Assembly (NCBI GenBank): GCA_015680685.1
Contig: MNCI01005009.1
Span: forward strand, 289,639-353,638
Reading direction: 5' to 3'
Origin: Gnetum montanum
Taxonomy: Eukaryota; Streptophyta; Gnetopsida; Gnetales; Gnetaceae
Length of the DNA stretch: 64,000 bases
Positions 24,555 through 36,579 of this stretch are shown here, in pieces. The translations under genes were made by a program, and so were the position numbers. A model generated the notes under the pieces. It saw only the letters and a program-made list of their open reading frames with translations, was not told the DNA's origin and did not search any database. Every line of letters starts with the position of its first letter. Within the stretch, counting starts at the first letter, position 1.

Positions 24555-25646
24555 TGAGGATTAAGCACTTAGAAAGGGGGGTTGAATAAGTTTTCCAAAA
24601 TGAAAATTAATTAGCAAAAGAAAAAAAACACATCCAAATTTTACATGATTCACCAACTTGGGTATGTCCACACTTGGAGGGTAGAATCCTTGCACACCTC
24701 CAAACTTTATTTCTTAAAAATGTGGTTTGAAGGGTATCACACCCTATACAAGCTCTAAGCTCCATACCAAAGTGTTTCATCACAGTGAAACCACTCAAAA
24801 CCTATAAGGTCCCAACAAGCTTAGAATGTGGTTTCAAATATCCCATAACCTTTAGAAAATTAAGCTCCACTCCCAAGTATTTTGACATTGCATAAAGATC
24901 CCATAGGATCCCAACAAGCTTAATGACAATGCCTTCTCAGAAGAAGCACATCAACCTCACAGGGCTACAAGAGAGAAAGAGAAACATAAGGAAAGAATGT
25001 AACTTAAATTACATGTCCTTGTACTTTGAAGAATAGTTCTATAAACAATCAAGTAAATGATGTGACAAATGAAGTACACAAGTATAATAGCATAGAATAG
25101 ATAATGATAGCTTTAATGTTACCAATTCTTACATAATACCCAAGAGTTTGAACTCTACTTATAGCATCAGAGTTTTTACAAACACCTTGAAATTCATGCA
25201 ATGGCTATCTAATAGCTAGTGTAGACATCTCCTTTGGGATTGGGAGATTTTTTTGAAATTAACTTCAACTCAAGGGAGACGTCTCCTTTCAATATGGGAC
25301 ATATCTAAAGACATGTCTTCTTTCAAAAGGAGATGTCTTCCTATGATGGACTTCCTCTTGGCCAAGATGTCTTCTTTTTCTTAGATACATCTCAACTTTT
25401 GAGCTTTGGTTCCTAAGGCTTTCTCTTATTGATTTAGCTTCCTCTCAATCCTTGAAGCATCTTCATTTAGCTTCTAGTCATTATACTTGTCCATGCACTT
25501 ATCTTTCCCATGTAGTCTCTACTTTGACATCTCTTTGTAGATATCATTTCTTGAGTTCTTATTCATGCCCTACAAAATCACTCCATTCCATAGACATTCT
25601 ATATTCTTCATGTTTCTTAAGGCTTTGACATACTAAAAGGTCAACA
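24555..25646 (-). repeat. A2 5' LTR
   Basis: Length 1092 bases. It pairs with 19077-20202. It contains the 12-base perfect palindrome GGAGACGTCTCC at 25275-25286 within a cluster of decayed versions (about 25215-25390). The short open frame at 24607-24798 is inside this LTR and is not a gene. Confidence 0.92.
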
Positions 25647-25651
25647 ATGAA
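25647..25651. repeat. Target-site duplication of A2 (right copy)
   Basis: Exact copy of ATGAA at 19072-19076. Confidence 0.9.
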
Positions 25652-25879
25652 TACTATATTTTTTTGAAATGGAATTTGCCACATAATTTAGTGGACTTGT
25701 AAAAGCTATTTATAGAATTTCATAGGGATTCACCAATCATTCTATAAAAGTATAGAAATACCAAGATCTTATTTTTTTCCTTGTATGAAATTTGGCTTCT
25801 AGAAATGTAATGAAATGAAGCTTTGTTACATCTAAATACCCATAGGATCTATTGAACAAGTATTATATTTTCATGAAAA

Positions 25880-27400
25880 ATATAGATAGAATCTACAAAT
25901 GATTAAGCACTAATGGGAGCATCAAAAGATAAATCATATAGAGTTTTTGCTATAACATTATAATGTTATCTCAAATGGATAGTCATCTCATAAGAAAGAA
26001 AAACATATAAATCATCTTCAAGGGCTTCTAATTTGTGCAACCTATGATTGCATTCTTCTTGAGGGAGTTGAATCTAGGTTTCACTTTTAATTCTAAGATT
26101 ATGATAACTTAAGAAAAGCTTATTGATAGGATACTGATATTTCATGGTAATAGCAGCTAAGAAATAATGAGCATCTACATCTAGTTTATTAGATCTAATG
26201 TGGTATAAATAAAACTATCCCTTGTCTTCCACATTAGCCCATATTTGTGATAAAATATTCTATTTGACTAATTGGCAAATAAGCTTAGGATTTTACTACA
26301 TATCCTCTCAAGAGATATTCTATTTTCTCCACCATTACATCCTCTAAAAATATTAACCACAATCTCATGAATTCTCAAGAAATGCTTTATAGAGTTTGTA
26401 TTATCTTGAGATATTCAAGCTATAAGTATATGTAATAAATTGATACCAGACTTCTATTTCTAAAGATAATAAATCACATTCATATAATAACATTGAGTAA
26501 GGTATTTATATTTACACCTTAAACTCATCGAGAAGAAAATTTTTTTGTACTCTTTCAATATGTTTCCAAAGTTTTGCACTAAGTCCAATTCCTCAAATAA
26601 CACATCCATACAATATAGTAAGATAGATATTAGTTTGAAAAAAAAAAAACTTTCTAACATTCCAAGCCTAGAGGCTTAATTCCTTGCACATTTTTTTGAA
26701 AGCATACAAACCCTAGAATCTCTTGCTTTTTAATTTGATGTAATTTTCTACATGTAGTTCTTCATATAAATTATACTTAAATATTTAAAAGAATCTATTG
26801 TTTACACATATGTATCTATAAAATGAAAGTTATGATAGTTATTTCTTGTACCCCATATCATCATTTTGGTTTTATTTGTATTCACTTGAAGACCACATGA
26901 ATGACAATAATTTTATAGAATTCTTAACATATTTTTTCTACCTTTCACAGTAATGGAGATTAAGGCAACATCATCTACATATAAAAGAAGATTTACTATT
27001 TGGAATCAAATTTTGATAACATGACTATCTTGCCCATTGCACAACCATTCCTACATTTCATCAATAAAGATATCAAATGTTGGTTTTTTAGAGTAAAAGA
27101 TAATAATTTTTATTTTTGTTATATACTAAGAGTTTATTTTAATAAAATATACAAAATTGTCAAATTGATCAATAGGTGTAATGGTATTCTTTCTCTTCAA
27201 CCCATATATATATTTAATTTTTAGGATTATTTGATATTAGGCCTATGTTATATTATTTTTAGTAAAATTTACCCTACTTGCCACACACATATATATATCC
27301 AAGGCATCTTTGGAAATTTGTATCAAGAAATCATCAACATAGCCTTAGTAAAAATTTTCAATAGTTCATTAGCAATTTTTCAATTCATCAATTTATTAAT
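25880..27400 (-). pseudogene. LINE (non-LTR) reverse transcriptase remnant
   Basis: Read on the minus strand: a segment PTFDIFIDEM near 27070, then LLLYVDDVALISI with an intact YVDD box at about 26975. This is followed by LQVNTNKTKMMIWG (about 26850-26910), the usual region after the active site in plant LINEs. The thumb/connection region continues through 26660-26460 (SILLYCMDVLFEELDL). A C-terminal stretch at about 25970-26080 (CNHRLHKLEALEDDLYVF) recalls the Cys/His-containing tail of such ORFs. The N-terminal part and the endonuclease are not recognisable; upstream text to about 27450 (KIANELLKIF) may belong. Many stops. A2 is inserted just beyond its 3' side. Confidence 0.72.
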
Positions 27401-27449
27401 ATTCATTAACATCATTTATAATTATTTACTCACTCTTAGAAGTTGAACA

Positions 27450-28010
27450 GTTAGAATTAGGAGCATTTACTATTTCAATCATATCTCATTCAATTCATAA
27501 TATTTTTCAATGATTCAAAATTTATTTAAAAGCTAGACATGTGGCTATGTTTATTGAAGATTTTATTTCAATATCTATTGCAATTTGGGAGATATTTTCT
27601 CTAAAATTTGGCAACTATTTTGAGTCCTAAAATTTTACTAGAATGAATGATGGTCAATGAGTAAATTATTTCTTTATCATATCACAATGATTTAATGTAA
27701 TTCCACATTTATTTGAAAGATAATATCTATGGAAAGATTTAGTTAAAATTTTAGCATAAAAAAAACATTTTACTTATCATCTCTCAAATTTGCATTACTA
27801 GAATTACCATGATTTTTGATAGGTTAGAAATAACAAAATATAAACTTAGCTTCTAGATATACTTTTTAGTACTTCCTTTCTCCAAATTGTAGAGAAATTT
27901 CTAAGCTTTCTAAAAATATCAATCATATTTGCTAATTCATTGTTAATTAAAGATAACCAAGTAATGCTTTTACTAACTGAAATTCCTTCACTTAGTATCT
28001 AAGTGTCAAG
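27450..28010. other. AT-rich noncoding junction
   Basis: Lies between the LINE remnant (minus) and the Copia gag (plus). It should hold the 5' LTR or leader of the Copia element and the 5' part of the LINE, but I could not define an LTR end, a primer site or a protein motif in it. Confidence 0.35.
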
Positions 28011-28019
28011 TTCATCTAT

Positions 28020-28990
28020 AGAAATCAACATAAAAGGCATAGCTATATGCTTCATCATCTTTAATGGCTCCCACGATTTTAAGCTAAGAACAAGGATGAT
28101 AGAAGACCTCCTTAAACATAATGACTATTAGAAAATAGTTAAATTAGGCTTCAAATTCATTCATGATTTGAAATATTTTACCACATTACAAATCAAAGAA
28201 TATGAAACAAAGAAGATGTAGCTTTCATGATGATATTGCCTACTATTTCACAAGTTATGTTTGGAAGATGTAGTCTTCACACTATTACCAAAGAAGTACA
28301 AGATAATCTCTAATTAGAATATAAGGAAAGCTTGAAAAACCCATAGTTACAACAACTAATCTTCAAATAAAAATTTGATACCCTAGAAATTCAAAGAAAT
28401 AAAAGTATCAAAGATTTCTTGATTAGAATGTATGTTAGCTTACAAAAAATAGATGAATATGATTGTGGATATACTAATAGATAAAAATCTTAAAATTTTT
28501 CAAGCTCTCTACATAGATCTAAGATTTGAAAACATGATGGAAAACATTTCTCTATCAACAAAAACCTTAACATGCTTAGTATTAATAAATTAGTTTCTCA
28601 AGTTAGAACCTTGCAAATTACAAAGAATAACAAACAATCTAGGGAAGACGATCGAGCCTACATAACTAACCAAATGGGAAGAGATTGACAAAGAAGATTC
28701 AAAGGAAAAGAAAAATTCAATCATCAGAATAGAGGTCAAGAGACAAACTCAAAAGAAAATGATGATCAAAATATAATAAAAAGAGAAAGAGGTAGATGGA
28801 ATCAATATAGAATACAAATAGAGGGTCAAGACTTAATACCATATTAAAACTTATAAAAAAATACCATACCATTCACCATGATAGAATAGAATTGATTTTG
28901 AAACAATACATGGACAAGCTTCACAAACAAAACAAGATACTTCTTCATCATGTAGAAAGAATACTAACAAAAAGAGCCAAGAAATTATGT
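28020..28990 (+). pseudogene. Copia gag remnant (element C)
   Basis: The reading has FNGSHDFKLRTRMIEDLLKH at about 28055-28115, matching the start of a UBN2-type Copia gag in place and spacing. Helical text follows to 28430. A strongly basic stretch at about 28640-28810 (RSREDDRAYI, then KRERGRWNQ) sits in the nucleocapsid position, but a zinc knuckle is not clear. Several frameshifts. It leads in the same orientation into the protease/pre-integrase region at 29.0 kb. Confidence 0.6.
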
Positions 28991-28999
28991 AGTCTTCAT

Positions 29000-31555
29000 T
29001 TCAATTAGATAACTAAAGTAAGATTCTTAGATTATATATAGTGGATGCTCCAATCACATGACATCCTATAAAAATTATCTTCTAAATTATAAAATAAATA
29101 GCTGTCTTGGTAACATCAAAATTGGAGATGGAAAATACTTAGCCATAAAAGGAATAGAAGAGTGTATAGTTAAATTAAACAATGGGCAAACATTTACAAT
29201 TTCCAATGTGTATTATGTTCATAACCTTTACAATCCTTTCATCTCTATTGAAAATGTCTATAATGGAGGAATTAGTCCTAATTTTAAGAGTAATTTTTGC
29301 ATTATCAAAAAATCCAATGGTAAAGAAATTATGAAAATCAAAGCCTTGACCAACAAAATATATTACCTTAAATGAAACTATCTTAATGAAGGAGGAATCA
29401 TAATTAACTATACTACTCAAGAAAAGCATGTCCTTACAACAAAGGCCAATCAAATTCCAAACAAATATGAAGTCAAGGAAAAGGATAAATAGAATTTTAG
29501 CTAATCTATACTTTGGCATGAAAGGCTTGATCATACCTCATATTACAAAATTGAAAGAATGATCAAACAAGGAAGAGCTATAGAAATAAAAATTTTAGAT
29601 ATTCCTCAAGATAAATGTAAGACTTTCATACAAGGAAAGTAAATCAATTATCCTCATAACTCTCACATGATAAAGAATAAAAACCATTTGATCTTCTGCA
29701 CATGGATCTTATTGGGCCAATGCTAACTATTTCAATAGGATGAGAAAATTATTTCATGGTTATAGTAAATGACTACTCATAATACACTTTAGCTTATAAT
29801 CTAAAAAAAATGATGAAGCCATTAAATACTTTTGAAACTTTCCATACGATAATTGAAAACTACATGAATGTCAAGACTAAGACCATTAGATAAGATAAAG
29901 AAGGTGAATTCATAAATAAAGAGATAATTTCTATTGAGAAAATTGTATCTTTCATCAAACCACATGTGGATATAGCTTGTAATCATATAGAGTAACTAAA
30001 AGAAAGAATAGAATAATATAATATATTACAAGGTACTTACTAAAGCATGCCTCACTACCTAACCCATATTGAAGTATGGCTATCATAGTTGCTTATTACA
30101 TTTCTAATTGAAGCATCACCAAAAGTAATAAAGAAAGATCTCCATATGAAGTTCTATACAACAAAATTTCTAACCTAAGTTATATAAGAATATTTGGATA
30201 TGTTTACTATGTAAAGACCTTAAAACAATTCATTAACAAACTTGAAGATAGAGAAAATAAATGCATCTTTCTTGGTTATAATTTCCACACGAATGGATAT
30301 ACGTGCTATGATCTAATGAATTAGAAATGGTATGTTTCAAGATATGTTATACTTGATGAGATAAATTTTGGCACAATTTTTTTATTTAATAGCAAGAGAA
30401 ATCAAATACATATCAAAGTTAAAAACCATGGATTTAAAGAGACCATCCTCACACTCAAATGCTAGACACAAATTTTGAAAAAGAAACTACAAGATCTCAC
30501 AATATTACAAATATGGCATATTTAGTAGCCTCAAGTGCATCAACCAATGTCAATGAAGCCATGAAATTAAAATTTTAGAAAGAATCCTTGGACAAAGAGT
30601 AAATTGGCATCCTAAGAAATAACACATGGGAATTAGTACACAAATCAAAATATAAGAAGGTTATTAATTGCAAGTGGCTATATTAAAAAAAGTACAATGA
30701 TAAAGGAACAGTCACAGCACATAAAAAAACACTTGTGGCATGAGGATTAAAAAATACATTAACTATGAAGAAATCTTTGACCAATGGCTAGATTTAAAAC
30801 CATCAATCTCATTCTCTCTATAGTAGCACATAAAGACATAAAGGTTTAACAAATGGATGTCAACTCAGCATTTCTAAATGGATACATTGAAGAAATCATA
30901 TACATCTATTAGAATGAAGGTTATATTATCAAATAAAAATAGAACAAAATCTACAAAATCAAAAAAACTCTATATAGCCTAAAGTAAGCACCCAAGGCTT
31001 AGATTTAGAGAATTAATGACTATCTCATCAAAAAGAATTATCAAAATTGCATTTTTCAACCAACACTATATTCCAAGAATAAAGGATATGAATTCATCAT
31101 CATATGACTATATGTATATGACATTATCTTTATTGCTACTAATAAAAGGCTACTAGAATGTTTCAAGAATGACATGAAAATTGAATTTCAAATGAAGAAT
31201 CTTGAAGAACACAAATGCTTCCAAGAAATTGAAGTAAACTATGATAATGAGGGAATGAAGATTCATGAAACAAAATACACAAATTTGATTATTGAAACAT
31301 TCAATCTAAAGAATGAGAAGTTAGTTAACGGTCCTTTTCCATACACTTTAAATTTAACTAGCAAACATAATAATTCTCTAATAGATGCAATCATGTATAG
31401 AAACATGATTGGATAACTTTGGTTTCTTTATCACATCAAACTAAATTTAGAATATAAAACATCATGATTATCTAGATTTATGTAAGAGCTAAGACAATCT
31501 CACATGCAAGCACTTGTGCATCTCCTCAAGCATGTAAAAAGAAAAAGGAAAAAAA
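29000..31555 (+). pseudogene. Copia pol remnant (element C), truncated at its 3' end
   Basis: Protease site: the text YSGCSNHMTSYKN at 29037-29075 shows the D-S-G triad start with Asp changed to Tyr. Open frame 29058-29375 gives the pre-integrase segment (IKIGDGKYLAIKG, ISNVYYVHNLYNPFISI). A GAG_pre-integrase-like LWHERLDH remnant lies near 29505. The integrase (about 29640-30300) is badly decayed. The reverse transcriptase is clear: NNTWELV near 30620, QMDVNSAFLNGYIEE at about 30850-30895, LYSLK at about 30970, and the active-site box as YVYD at about 31110-31120 instead of YVDD. Frame 31174-31416 continues the RT/connection region. RNase H is cut short at about 31555, where the B LTR begins. 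Confidence 0.82.
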
Positions 31556-31605
31556 ACCTTGCAACTTTAGGATTCAATTGAGTAAAGGAGATGATAAGCT
31601 TCATG

Positions 31606-32503
31606 TGAAACACCTCATGGAAAATTTATATGGCCAAAAAAAACCTCAAATCTATAGTTTTCATTGTAATTTGATAGGGATTCAAGAGTAGAAATAATTA
31701 CCTAGTTTCCCATCAAAAATCCTAACGTATGGCATTGTTCTAGTAAAGTTTTGGATAATTTGTGATGTGTAAAATGAAATTTACAGCCCACATACTATGA
31801 ATTTTATTATGCCATCATGTGTAATCCAAAATGTTAAATACGTTGCCAAATTTAGTAGAAAAAATCAAAAACATTGGTGGCCCATATGCTACAAATTTGG
31901 GCCATGAAAATAGTCCAAATATGCCACCAACGTTGCAATAAAGGCTTCACACTTTGGCAGCCCATATCTTTTCTTGTGAAAATTGAAAGATTTTGGAAGC
32001 AAAGAGATTAAAAATTCCAAATCCATTTTCCAACATAGATCACTTGAGTAGTAGACCCTATAATAGCATTTTACTACAATGTGGATCAATTAGGAGATTG
32101 GTGCAAATCCAATGCAGAGCACAACCTACCTCTTGCACCAAACTTTGAAGATATTTTCTATTCTTGGTCTATAAAAGCCTCAATCTATATAACTCAAAAC
32201 TTGTTTACAACTATTATTTACAATATTTATTATAAAGTTTGCAATTTTATTTGTTTTGGTCATATCGTTTTGCTCTTTCTCTGTCCTAGTATCAACATTG
32301 AATTTTTCATGGCATTTACATGCTTCTGCTTGCCTTTTTCATTTTCATCATTTAATAATAGAGTTTTAAGTTCTTAAGCAATCTGAAAGACTATTTAAGA
32401 TGCTCTAGATCTTTCCAGGGCCCATGGATCTTGGAGTAAAACTTTTTTACACAAAAATCTTTAGTCCTTGCAACATTGATTATTTCCATCTTTATAGTTT
32501 CTA
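31606..32503 (+). repeat. Element B 5' LTR
   Basis: Pairs with 39073-40194. Both begin TGAAACACCTCAT and end near TCCATCT(T/C)TATAG. Shared internal blocks include TGGCCCATATGCTACAAATT, GGCTTCACA and ACTATTTAAG. It starts about 50 bases after the last Copia codons of element C, so B seems to have inserted there or the two were joined by deletion. No convincing target duplication was found. Confidence 0.78.
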
Positions 32504-33227
32504 GGACTAAAAGAAGGTCCTCCACCGAACTTATTAGCCCAAAAACACTAATGTCTGAGACTAAATGCAGTTTGATTAAAACAAAAATTTTATTTCTCTT
32601 TTTGTAATTATAGGGTGCAATGCTGCTCCTATTCCCTTTACATTACAAATTCAAAAATTTATTTTCGTTGTTGCAATGCATAACACCACCTCAATTCCTT
32701 GCTCTTGGTAATTTAAAAAATAGTTTTTGCAATTTCAGTAAATAGCACTACTACTATTTCCTACATTTACAATTAAAATAATTATTTTTGCAATTCTAGT
32801 GCATATTGCCTTTCTCATTCTTTGTACCTACAATCTGCAACTTTTTCTTTGTATCTTTATATATACTAAAGCCTATTTTCATTTCCCATAGCATTGTTAA
32901 ACATGATAGAAAAAATTAACATTTAAAATTTTTATTGTTATAATTGTAGTGTATGTTATTTTCATAATTTCTACACCCACACACTATAGCTTGACAAGCT
33001 ATAGCCTCACAAGCTATCACTTTCACATGCTATAGCCTCATAAGCTTCACTCTCACACATTGGAATGTTCACATGTTAGGAGTTTTACACATTAGAAGTC
33101 TCACCCATTAGGAGCTTCAAACCTTATCTTAATCATTAAAACCTTTGTCATATTTTCACAATACCTTAGCCTTGCATTGTTTATACCTTTTCATTGCTCA
33201 ACCATTCTACCATACAATATCATCCAT
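32504..33227 (+). other. Leader of element B
   Basis: Noncoding, between the 5' LTR and the first gag ATG. It has a T-rich part and a run of short repeats containing CACAAGCTATAGCCTCA/CACATTAGAAGTCTCAC (32990-33115). A primer-binding site could not be identified with confidence. Confidence 0.5.
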
Positions 33228-35600
33228 ATGGCCTCAAACCAGGAAGTTGTTCAAATCTATGATCCTAAGGATTTGGCTATAATAGAGCACATGCTATCTC
33301 TTAGGTTATTAGAACTAGACTTAGCCTATGTGAATATTAATGAAGAATATTACAACTTTATTTATGAAAAATCCCAAGCTAGCCTACTTATCCCACATGC
33401 AAAATTAGAATCCAAGCATTAGTTTGAGATTATTCACAAAAATGGGAAAGAGTACATTCCCTCTTCATATGATCATATTGAATTGATAGAGTTTCATATG
33501 CGCATGTTAGCACAACTAGTAAATATAGATGAGGCAAGTGAAAAAATTAGTTCAAAGCAAAACCAAAAGGATCAAGATGGGTTTGGAGCTAATTACAAAC
33601 CAGATACATTCTTAAGGAACCTTTTGCAATGACTAGTTCCAAAAGTAACCATGTCCAACTCTACACCCCCTATCTTAGTAATAAAAGAAGCATCTCATGT
33701 ATCCTTAATGAATCAAGTTTCTGAACCCACCTCCTTGTTTACCTCCATGTTTATTTCAACACCTTTTGTCACAATGTAATAGTCTCAGCCAACTTCACAC
33801 TTTGCCTCACTATTTACATCAATGCCTTTTGCAATACAAACTCATTCTGTATGATCATCATCAGTGGAATCTTCTACATCACCTTCTTTTGGCATCCCAT
33901 AGGATCCCTTTTCATGATCCCAAGTCTCATAAGTCTCACATACCCTATTTGTTCCATATTTTTCACATGTTCTAGTCCAAACATCCTTCTTCCTATTCAA
34001 CCCACCTACAATTATTGTCATACAACCATTTGAGTTCATACCAATGTCAATTACATGACCTTGAGCCACTCAACCTTCTTCCTAGCCATTAGGATAAATG
34101 TCATAGCCTATAGAAGCACCCAAATCCCTAAATTAAGCCTTTCAAATGATCTAGGACCTCATTAAAGAGTTGCAAAAGCTTAAAGCTAACATCATTCAAA
34201 TAGTAAAATTATGAATTTTTACTAATACAATCCCATTAGTCCTACCATCCTATAGATAACTCTTCCTATAGGTATCCAAATCGCCCACTTTACCAAGTAT
34301 AATGGTGAGGGTGACCCCAATTCTCATCTCATTACTTTCTATTTTGAGTGCTTATTATTACAAGATTGGTTACATAAAGTAATGCACATCTTCCCCATGT
34401 CTCTAACTAGAAAAGCCTTAGACTGGTACCATGCACTACCCAAAGTCTTCATCACCTCTTTGGATGACTTGATTAGACAATTTGTTAAATATTTCAAGTA
34501 TAACTTTAATCCTAGAACAACATTAGATGAACTTATGAAAGTGCATTAGGAGCCCCTTGAAGCTATCTAGAAGTTTATATAAAGATAGAATGATATCCTT
34601 AATGAAGTCCCCAAACCCATCTCTAAAATGCATTTTTTGATCATCTTCAAGGGGATGGTTAACAATTTCATCAAGTTTAAGCTTTACTATTTAGACTCCC
34701 AATCACTTAGTCAAGGATTTTCCTAGACCAAAAACATATAAGATGTCATAGAAGCTAATAATGACCTAGCTTACATAGCATCTAAGAACTAGCACATGAG
34801 AAGGGATAGAGACAAGGAAAAACAAAACCATGTGGCCACTCAGTGGACAAAGAGCTAAAAATAACACGAGGGCTAAAGATAATGTAACATAAGGTCCCTA
34901 TCACCATTGCTCAATAATCAATCTCTAGTGCTTATACATCTAACTCTTCAAAGCCTAGCTTCAAATAAAATGATCAATCTAAGTACACTAAACTACATAT
35001 GAAATCATCAAAGCTTATTGATTAGTCACTAAAGAGTGATCATATCTAATACAAGAAGCTATATGAGAACACTCATAGGAGGTACTGTCACCTATGTGAG
35101 ATTACCAAGGATTCCATCATAGCCACAAAAGACAATCCCCCATGCTCAAGTGCTTTAAGCTAAATTGATTCTACTACTATCACCAGCTTTCTAGTCATGA
35201 TACTGATTTTCTCATAGCTTTAAAGGATGATTTACAAAAGATGATAGATAGTGGAGATTTAGTCTTAGATACACCGAACCCAATTAGACCCCAAAACTAA
35301 CATATGCAAGTGTAAAAATACCCCTTGCATGCTAACAATGACCCATATACCATAGCCATGTTTAATGTTAATAATAAGCCTAAACCTATCAGGGAGTCAT
35401 TTATGGTTTGGGCACCTCCTTGTGATGAAAGGAATTTAACTTCTACAAGTTCAAGGATTCCTTTTGTTATAATAATACTACAACCTATGCCTCCCAAAGA
35501 ATCATTTATCATTAAATTGATCCCTTCCACTACAAATAATCCTGCAACCCAAGTTAACCAACATCCTTCTATAGTGGCCAATGTTTCAATCTATTCATAG
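33228..35600 (+). pseudogene. Gypsy gag remnant (element B)
   Basis: The start at 33228 (MASNQEVVQIYDPKDL) is followed by an open frame to 33422, continuing after one TAG with EIIHKNGKEYIPSSYDH. A Ser/Thr/Pro-rich linker spans 33640-34250. The core Retrotrans_gag domain is at about 34260-34570: YNGEGDPNSHL, then LTRKALDWYHALP, then LDDLIRQFVKYF. A Cys/His-containing region (CHLCEI) lies near 35085-35100, followed by LSSHDTDFLIALKDDLQKMI (about 35185-35245). A Pro/Ile-rich tail at 35325-35600 has MPPKESFIIKL. The last two blocks match the minus strand at about 63370-63700. Stops and frameshifts throughout. Confidence 0.82.
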
Positions 35601-35899
35601 CCAAATAACTAGAAATCACCTCTAAATTAATGTAAGAAGCTAGATCCTAAGCCTAAGGCTAAGGACACCAAATAACCAAAGGTCTAAAAGGAAGTAGGCC
35701 CATTGAAGCCTACCCCAATTTCAGCAATGCCCATGGACTCCAATGCTGAAACCACAACTACCAACCAATCTAGGAAGGACAACCTAAAATAAGAAAGGGA
35801 AAGGAACCAAAACAAAAAAATGTTGAAACATGAGGCCAAAATCCTAGGTAGAATGAAGTTAAGGCCAGAAAAAATGAGAAATAATCTAACAATAATAAA

Positions 35900-36480
35900 T
35901 ACTTCCTCACTACCATGGAGCAAGTCAAGCTCTCACTAAAATAAAAGAACACCTCATTGATCTTATTTGACTTAATTATGACCTTTCCTACCCATCCTAA
36001 AGTTTTGATTAATATGTTGACTTTCATTCCCATCAATGAATATATCCCAACCAACGAACATTTTATCCATGCAATGATAGTACCATCCTCACCTAAGAAA
36101 AAACTGAAGTCAATCACATTAATGTTTCATGATAGCAAGGTGAAAACTAACTCACAAATTGGTGAAGTGTTCAGAGTTTACCTTTTCATAATAATAAGAG
36201 TTGGCAAGTACAAGGTATACTGAGTACACATTGATGATAGGACAGTCATAAATGTAATTTCCTTTTCCATCGTCAAACACTTAGGCTTGGTAGAGCACTA
36301 GTCATAAATTGCCTTTTTGGGTTCCACAAGCCTAGAACCTACTCTAAGCTGCTCACATGCTTGGAATATGGACCCCACATAGTGGAGTTTATCCCTAGAG
36401 TGTTCAAACATTGGGAATTCCATCTCCACATACTAGGAAAGCATGTGGAGCACATATAAACTTTCAACTTGGTCAATCTA
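35900..36480 (+). pseudogene. Gypsy protease remnant (element B)
   Basis: The frame 35957-36223 leads into text containing VHIDDRTVINVISFSIVKHLGL at about 36218-36285. That is the retropepsin start (hydrophobic-D-[D/S]-G-x-[S/T]-x-N-x-I) with the Gly replaced by Arg, followed by the usual L-x-x-L-G-L helix. Its counterpart in the Tat-like element at 62.4-62.9 kb still has VDDGATSNIIP. The downstream ILG-type motif was not found and the coding signal stops by about 36480. Confidence 0.6.
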
Positions 36481-36579
36481 GCTCACACGCTACCTACATA
36501 CGCCATACATGTTGTGAATGTGACACACAATCCTCACACATTGAGGAGATGGTCTCCACACATTAGATATACCAATTTT

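Larger units (their letters stand above)
19077..25646 (-). mobile_element. Copia-like LTR element A2, complete but without pol
   Basis: A structurally complete LTR element of about 6.57 kb on the minus strand. In minus-strand order it has the 5' LTR (25646-24555), the initiator-Met-type primer site (24552-24541), a Copia-type gag (from 24499), a minisatellite (about 22560-22380), a second ORF with a plant-transposon-like domain and acidic tail (about 22075-20620), the polypurine tract and the 3' LTR (20202-19077). An exact ATGAA duplication flanks it. No protease, integrase or reverse transcriptase was found, so it is a non-autonomous element that would need enzymes in trans. A1 is a second member of the family. 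If the flanks are rejoined, it sits a few hundred bases beyond the 3' end of the LINE remnant. Confidence 0.92.

Noticed and set aside
33766-34069. Overlapping open frames on both strands in the gag linker of element B
   Set aside because: Only the plus-strand reading joins recognisable gag text on both sides; the others are shadows of a low-complexity Ser/His/Pro-rich linker.
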